Shown here: positions 32,970 to 35,729 of the stretch, in pieces
Position numbering within the stretch: the stretch's first letter is position 1
Layout: each line of letters starts with the position of its first letter
Source of the DNA: Nymphaea colorata
Lineage: Eukaryota; Streptophyta; Magnoliopsida; Nymphaeales; Nymphaeaceae
Direction of reading: 5' to 3'
Length of the DNA stretch: 35,729 nt
Assembly (NCBI RefSeq): GCF_008831285.2
Contig: NW_022205056.1
Span: forward strand, 1-35,729
The notes under the pieces: generated by a model
Databases searched by the model: none
Told to the model about the DNA's origin: nothing
What the model saw: the letters and a program-made list of their open reading frames with translations, nothing else
Translations under genes and position numbers: made by a program

Positions 32970-33171
32970 GGTTCTGTTTGATAGCCTCAGATCTTAGATT
33001 CAAAGCTGCATAAAAAGGTATGTTTTGGGAGATCCTTAGTTTCGGTAGCATAGATTTTAAATCCTTGCTACATGTCAACAACTATGGATTTCAAGTCAGA
33101 TGAGTGGAGGGGGGTAGGTGGTTTGATCATAAATCCATAGATTTGAGATCCTAGATGAAACAAACACAACC
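32970..33171. mobile_element. Tourist-like (PIF/Harbinger) MITE
   Basis: Inverted ends: the left reads ggttctgtttgatagcctca and goes on to gatcttagatt; the right, reverse-complemented, reads ggttgtgtttgtttcatct and goes on to aggatctcaaat. The three bases TAA flank both sides (32967-32969 and 33172-33174), the TWA target duplication typical of PIF/Harbinger insertions. Length is 202 bp, with no coding capacity. Inside, further inverted similarity ('ttaaatccttg..' with '..ataaatccatag') continues the pairing. Confidence 0.75.
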
Positions 33172-33174
33172 TAA

Positions 33175-34051
33175 ACTAATTTATAACTAAACGACCCAGA
33201 AATTCTGAAACTTTTGTGTGTCGACGAAATGCACTTATACATCAACAGGAACTGATGATTCAAGCAAGAAATTTAGGTGATGTTATATATCCAGCCTTTG
33301 GTGCATTTACTTTTGGATTGGACTGTAGCAGGAAATGTTAAATATCTACCATACTAGGCACAGTTTTACAAATTAAAGATCAGGAAATTGTGGTCCAACC
33401 AAGACAACTGTAATATTTTTTTTAACTTACTAAAAATGCAAAAAAAAAGGAAAGAGAAAAAGAAGCCAGCAATCAAAAAAAGAAAGACAAAGTTGACCAG
33501 AGCAAAACAGGTAAAATAAGAAAAGAAGACGGTCTATTTGCTTTATAATGCCAGCATGTGGCAAAGTCTCTTGACACATGTCCGATTTCTTCATTTCATG
33601 TAAGAAAAAAGCGTACCTTATGGTTTGATGTAAACAGGGATATTAACAAATAGAAAGACACACACGTATGTACAATGAGCGAGAAAAGAAATACAAAGAG
33701 AAAAACAATTGGATTAGCCAGTCTCTTTTAAACTTACTTTTCGATCTCATCATTTTCCCATCATTATGTCACCAACCTTTTCTCTTTCTTCTCTTCTCTT
33801 TTTTCCTTCTCTGCAACCAACCTTTTTCCACTTTAAAGTTGGTGCACATCAAAGGGGAGATGAGAGTCTCAAAGTAATAGTGGCTTTAACTTATTTCATG
33901 TAACTGTAAGACCACAAATATGCAATACAAAAAGCAATTGATGGCACAAATTTAGCACTACCAAGTTGAGTAAGAATCTCACAGCTTAACAGAGAACATC
34001 TTTATTTACTACAGACTGCTCTCTCTTCCTCTCCCTCTCTCTCTTTCTCCC

Positions 34052-34086
<35 letters not shown>

Positions 34087-34824
34087 AAAATATATATATA
34101 TATATACCAATGAGCGTCACTAAATAGCTGATTGTCTTCCACATGGTGCTTATTCATCAACAGCGATCGAAGTGCATTTTAATGTGCTAAAAAGGAGACA
34201 AAGAGGGTATTATTTTGGTAAGCAGATCTGCATCTACTGTACATGTCAAATAGCTCTTGATGTAATTCCATATTCACACAGTTTCCTGCATCAAGTAAAA
34301 TAATAAAATAGCAAGTACCATGCAATTTGTCGACAGAAAACAAAAAGATAAGTATGAAGGAGCTCACATCCTCTTTCAGTGGAAGCAATAGACCATTTTA
34401 GATGTCTACAAGCTATTATAGGTAACTGGCCCGAGAGAATGGCTATCAGCTAACAACAACCAAAAGGTCGACTGCTCTTTTCAAGGACAAAGAGTTCAAA
34501 CATATAAAGAGAAAGATCCAAGATTATGCTTGATGTCAAGATTTATCCGGCTGAGTTTTCATTCTTTTAGCCTAGCGGAGGGCTCGCCACCACCCAAATT
34601 TGTCGGTTAATAATATTTATGGCCATGCATGTGAAAGCAAGTTCAACCTCAAACCAAACATGGAATTTTTACGTTCTTGAGAGTGGAAAAAAAATCACTC
34701 AATGCATGAGTTTGTTAATATAAAATATTATTAGTGGCCAGGTAATGCCTGCCAATCACTGCTACCATGGAAAAAAGCTACTGATACTCTTAAACGTTCT
34801 TTTATATATGTAATTCAAATATGT
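33175..34824. other. unassigned AT-rich stretch
   Basis: No gene recognised. It contains purine-rich and pyrimidine-rich runs (33440-33530, 33770-33830), the microsatellite at 34019-34106, and at 34483-34595 a segment similar to 66-165. Open frames of up to 69 codons show no domain. Confidence 0.5.
34019..34106. repeat. (CT)n(TA)n microsatellite
   Basis: About 50 bases of imperfect CT repeat run into about 35 bases of TA repeat, broken by a short A run. Confidence 0.95.
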
Positions 34825-35152
34825 AAGATAATGTTATCAGATGATAAAACGAGAAACTTGGAAGTTTGATAAATAATGGCCAAAGCATCGTGAACTATTG
34901 CTGCAAGTAAATAGTCGACACTTTTTCAATGACAGATTTTTAATTTTTGATGACCAGTCAACATCCAGTATATATATATATATATCATATTTGTATGTGC
35001 TGTGTGTGTGTGTGTGTGTATTCTTATAAAGATCATTAAATCAATCGTGATGGATGGTTGAGAAATAAATAAGTAAAAAAAGATATAAACTAATCATATA
35101 TAAGAAAATACTCGTCACATTTTTCTTTTTATTTTTCTCTCATTCATTCATT
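34825..35152 (+). repeat. repeat P, copy 2
   Basis: Counterpart of 29203-29474, in the same orientation 5.6 kb downstream. After the TA tract it has a TG tract (35001-35019) absent from copy 1, then 'ggttgaga' and 'tataaactaat' as in copy 1. No aspartic protease sequence follows. Confidence 0.7.
35001..35019. repeat. (TG)n microsatellite
   Basis: About nine TG units. Confidence 0.9.
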
Positions 35153-35729
35153 ATAGTGAATCAATCGGCCCTCATGAGTGAGCAGAGTAACTTTGAATAA
35201 TCAGATGAAATATCAGCGGGTGAAAGCCCATAATATCTTAAGGGTAGAAAGACATCTATGTATATGTGTAGAGAGAGAATGGGACAGAGATTTTCACTTC
35301 AAGCTTGATGGTTTTAAGCTGGTCAATGGACGGTTTTGGAGCAGGGACTACCGTGCCTTACAAGGGCAACACAAATGACAAAAACTTCAAACAATCTCTT
35401 CTTGCAACGTATTCACCGGTTATTGCCGTCACCCATTGATAATAGATTAAAGTGTCCTGTCCTTCAAATATTTGTGAAGGAAAGTCTTCCAATATTTGTG
35501 ATCCAAAGTTTTCAAGACTAATATTCAGATCTTGATTTGACTGAGTCCAATGAAAAGACAGAAAAGAAATTGTGGAAGTCCAACCAACCACTACGAGCTT
35601 TGCTTAAGTGTAACATGCTACCAACTTTTCTCCATTGTGATGGTTACTGATTACACCAACGAATATGTTACTTAGTTTGATCACATGTTTATTTTCTCCA
35701 CAATTTTCCAAATCCACGTCCCCACCTTA
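35153..35729. other. unassigned stretch at the window end
   Basis: Overlapping open frames of 61-77 codons occur on both strands, with no recognisable domain. Any gene continuing beyond the window cannot be judged. Confidence 0.45.

Overview
The window looks like nuclear DNA of a flowering plant. It is AT-rich, full of (TA)n, (GA)n and (CT)n tracts, and filled with decayed Ty1/copia and LINE retrotransposons, MITE-like DNA elements and one intronless plant-type (nepenthesin-like) aspartic protease relic. I see no intact host gene, no bacterial-style operon, no CRISPR array, and no rRNA or complete tRNA gene. Species, and monocot versus dicot, cannot be decided from the sequence.

Layout. 1-1757: unassigned DNA with a possible tRNA-derived SINE. 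1758-11873: a composite block in which two direct copies of an unknown repeat of about 1.7-1.8 kb ('R') flank 5 kb of broken copia sequence. Copy A is 1758-2306 plus 3885-5026, split by 1.6 kb of extra DNA. Copy B is 10067-11873. Between them, all on the minus strand, lie copia fragment 1 (GAG-pre-integrase, integrase, RT, RNase H; 6641-10066), an LTR remnant (6447-6640) and copia fragment 2 (gag zinc knuckle, protease, integrase; 5027-6446). Both fragments stop in mid-gene exactly at the R borders.

11874-13759: non-coding, with a 190-bp hAT-like MITE. 13760-16320: a degenerate LINE on the minus strand. 16321-21890: unassigned AT-rich DNA with a 150-bp tandem repeat. 21891-22793: two 200-bp direct repeats around a short LINE-like piece. 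23050-26530: a GC-richer island, probably an old retroelement without coding capacity. 26531-29202: a second hAT-like MITE and a possible exon relic with a duplicated splice acceptor. 29203-30655: a repeat that serves as upstream region of the aspartic protease pseudogene. 30656-35729: non-coding DNA with a 280-bp foldback, a Tourist-like MITE and a second copy of the protease-upstream repeat.

The genes do not form a working system. The window reads as layered transposon debris and local duplications. The points most worth checking are the R-copia-R sandwich, the MITEs with readable target-site duplications, the foldback, and the duplicated upstream region of the protease relic.
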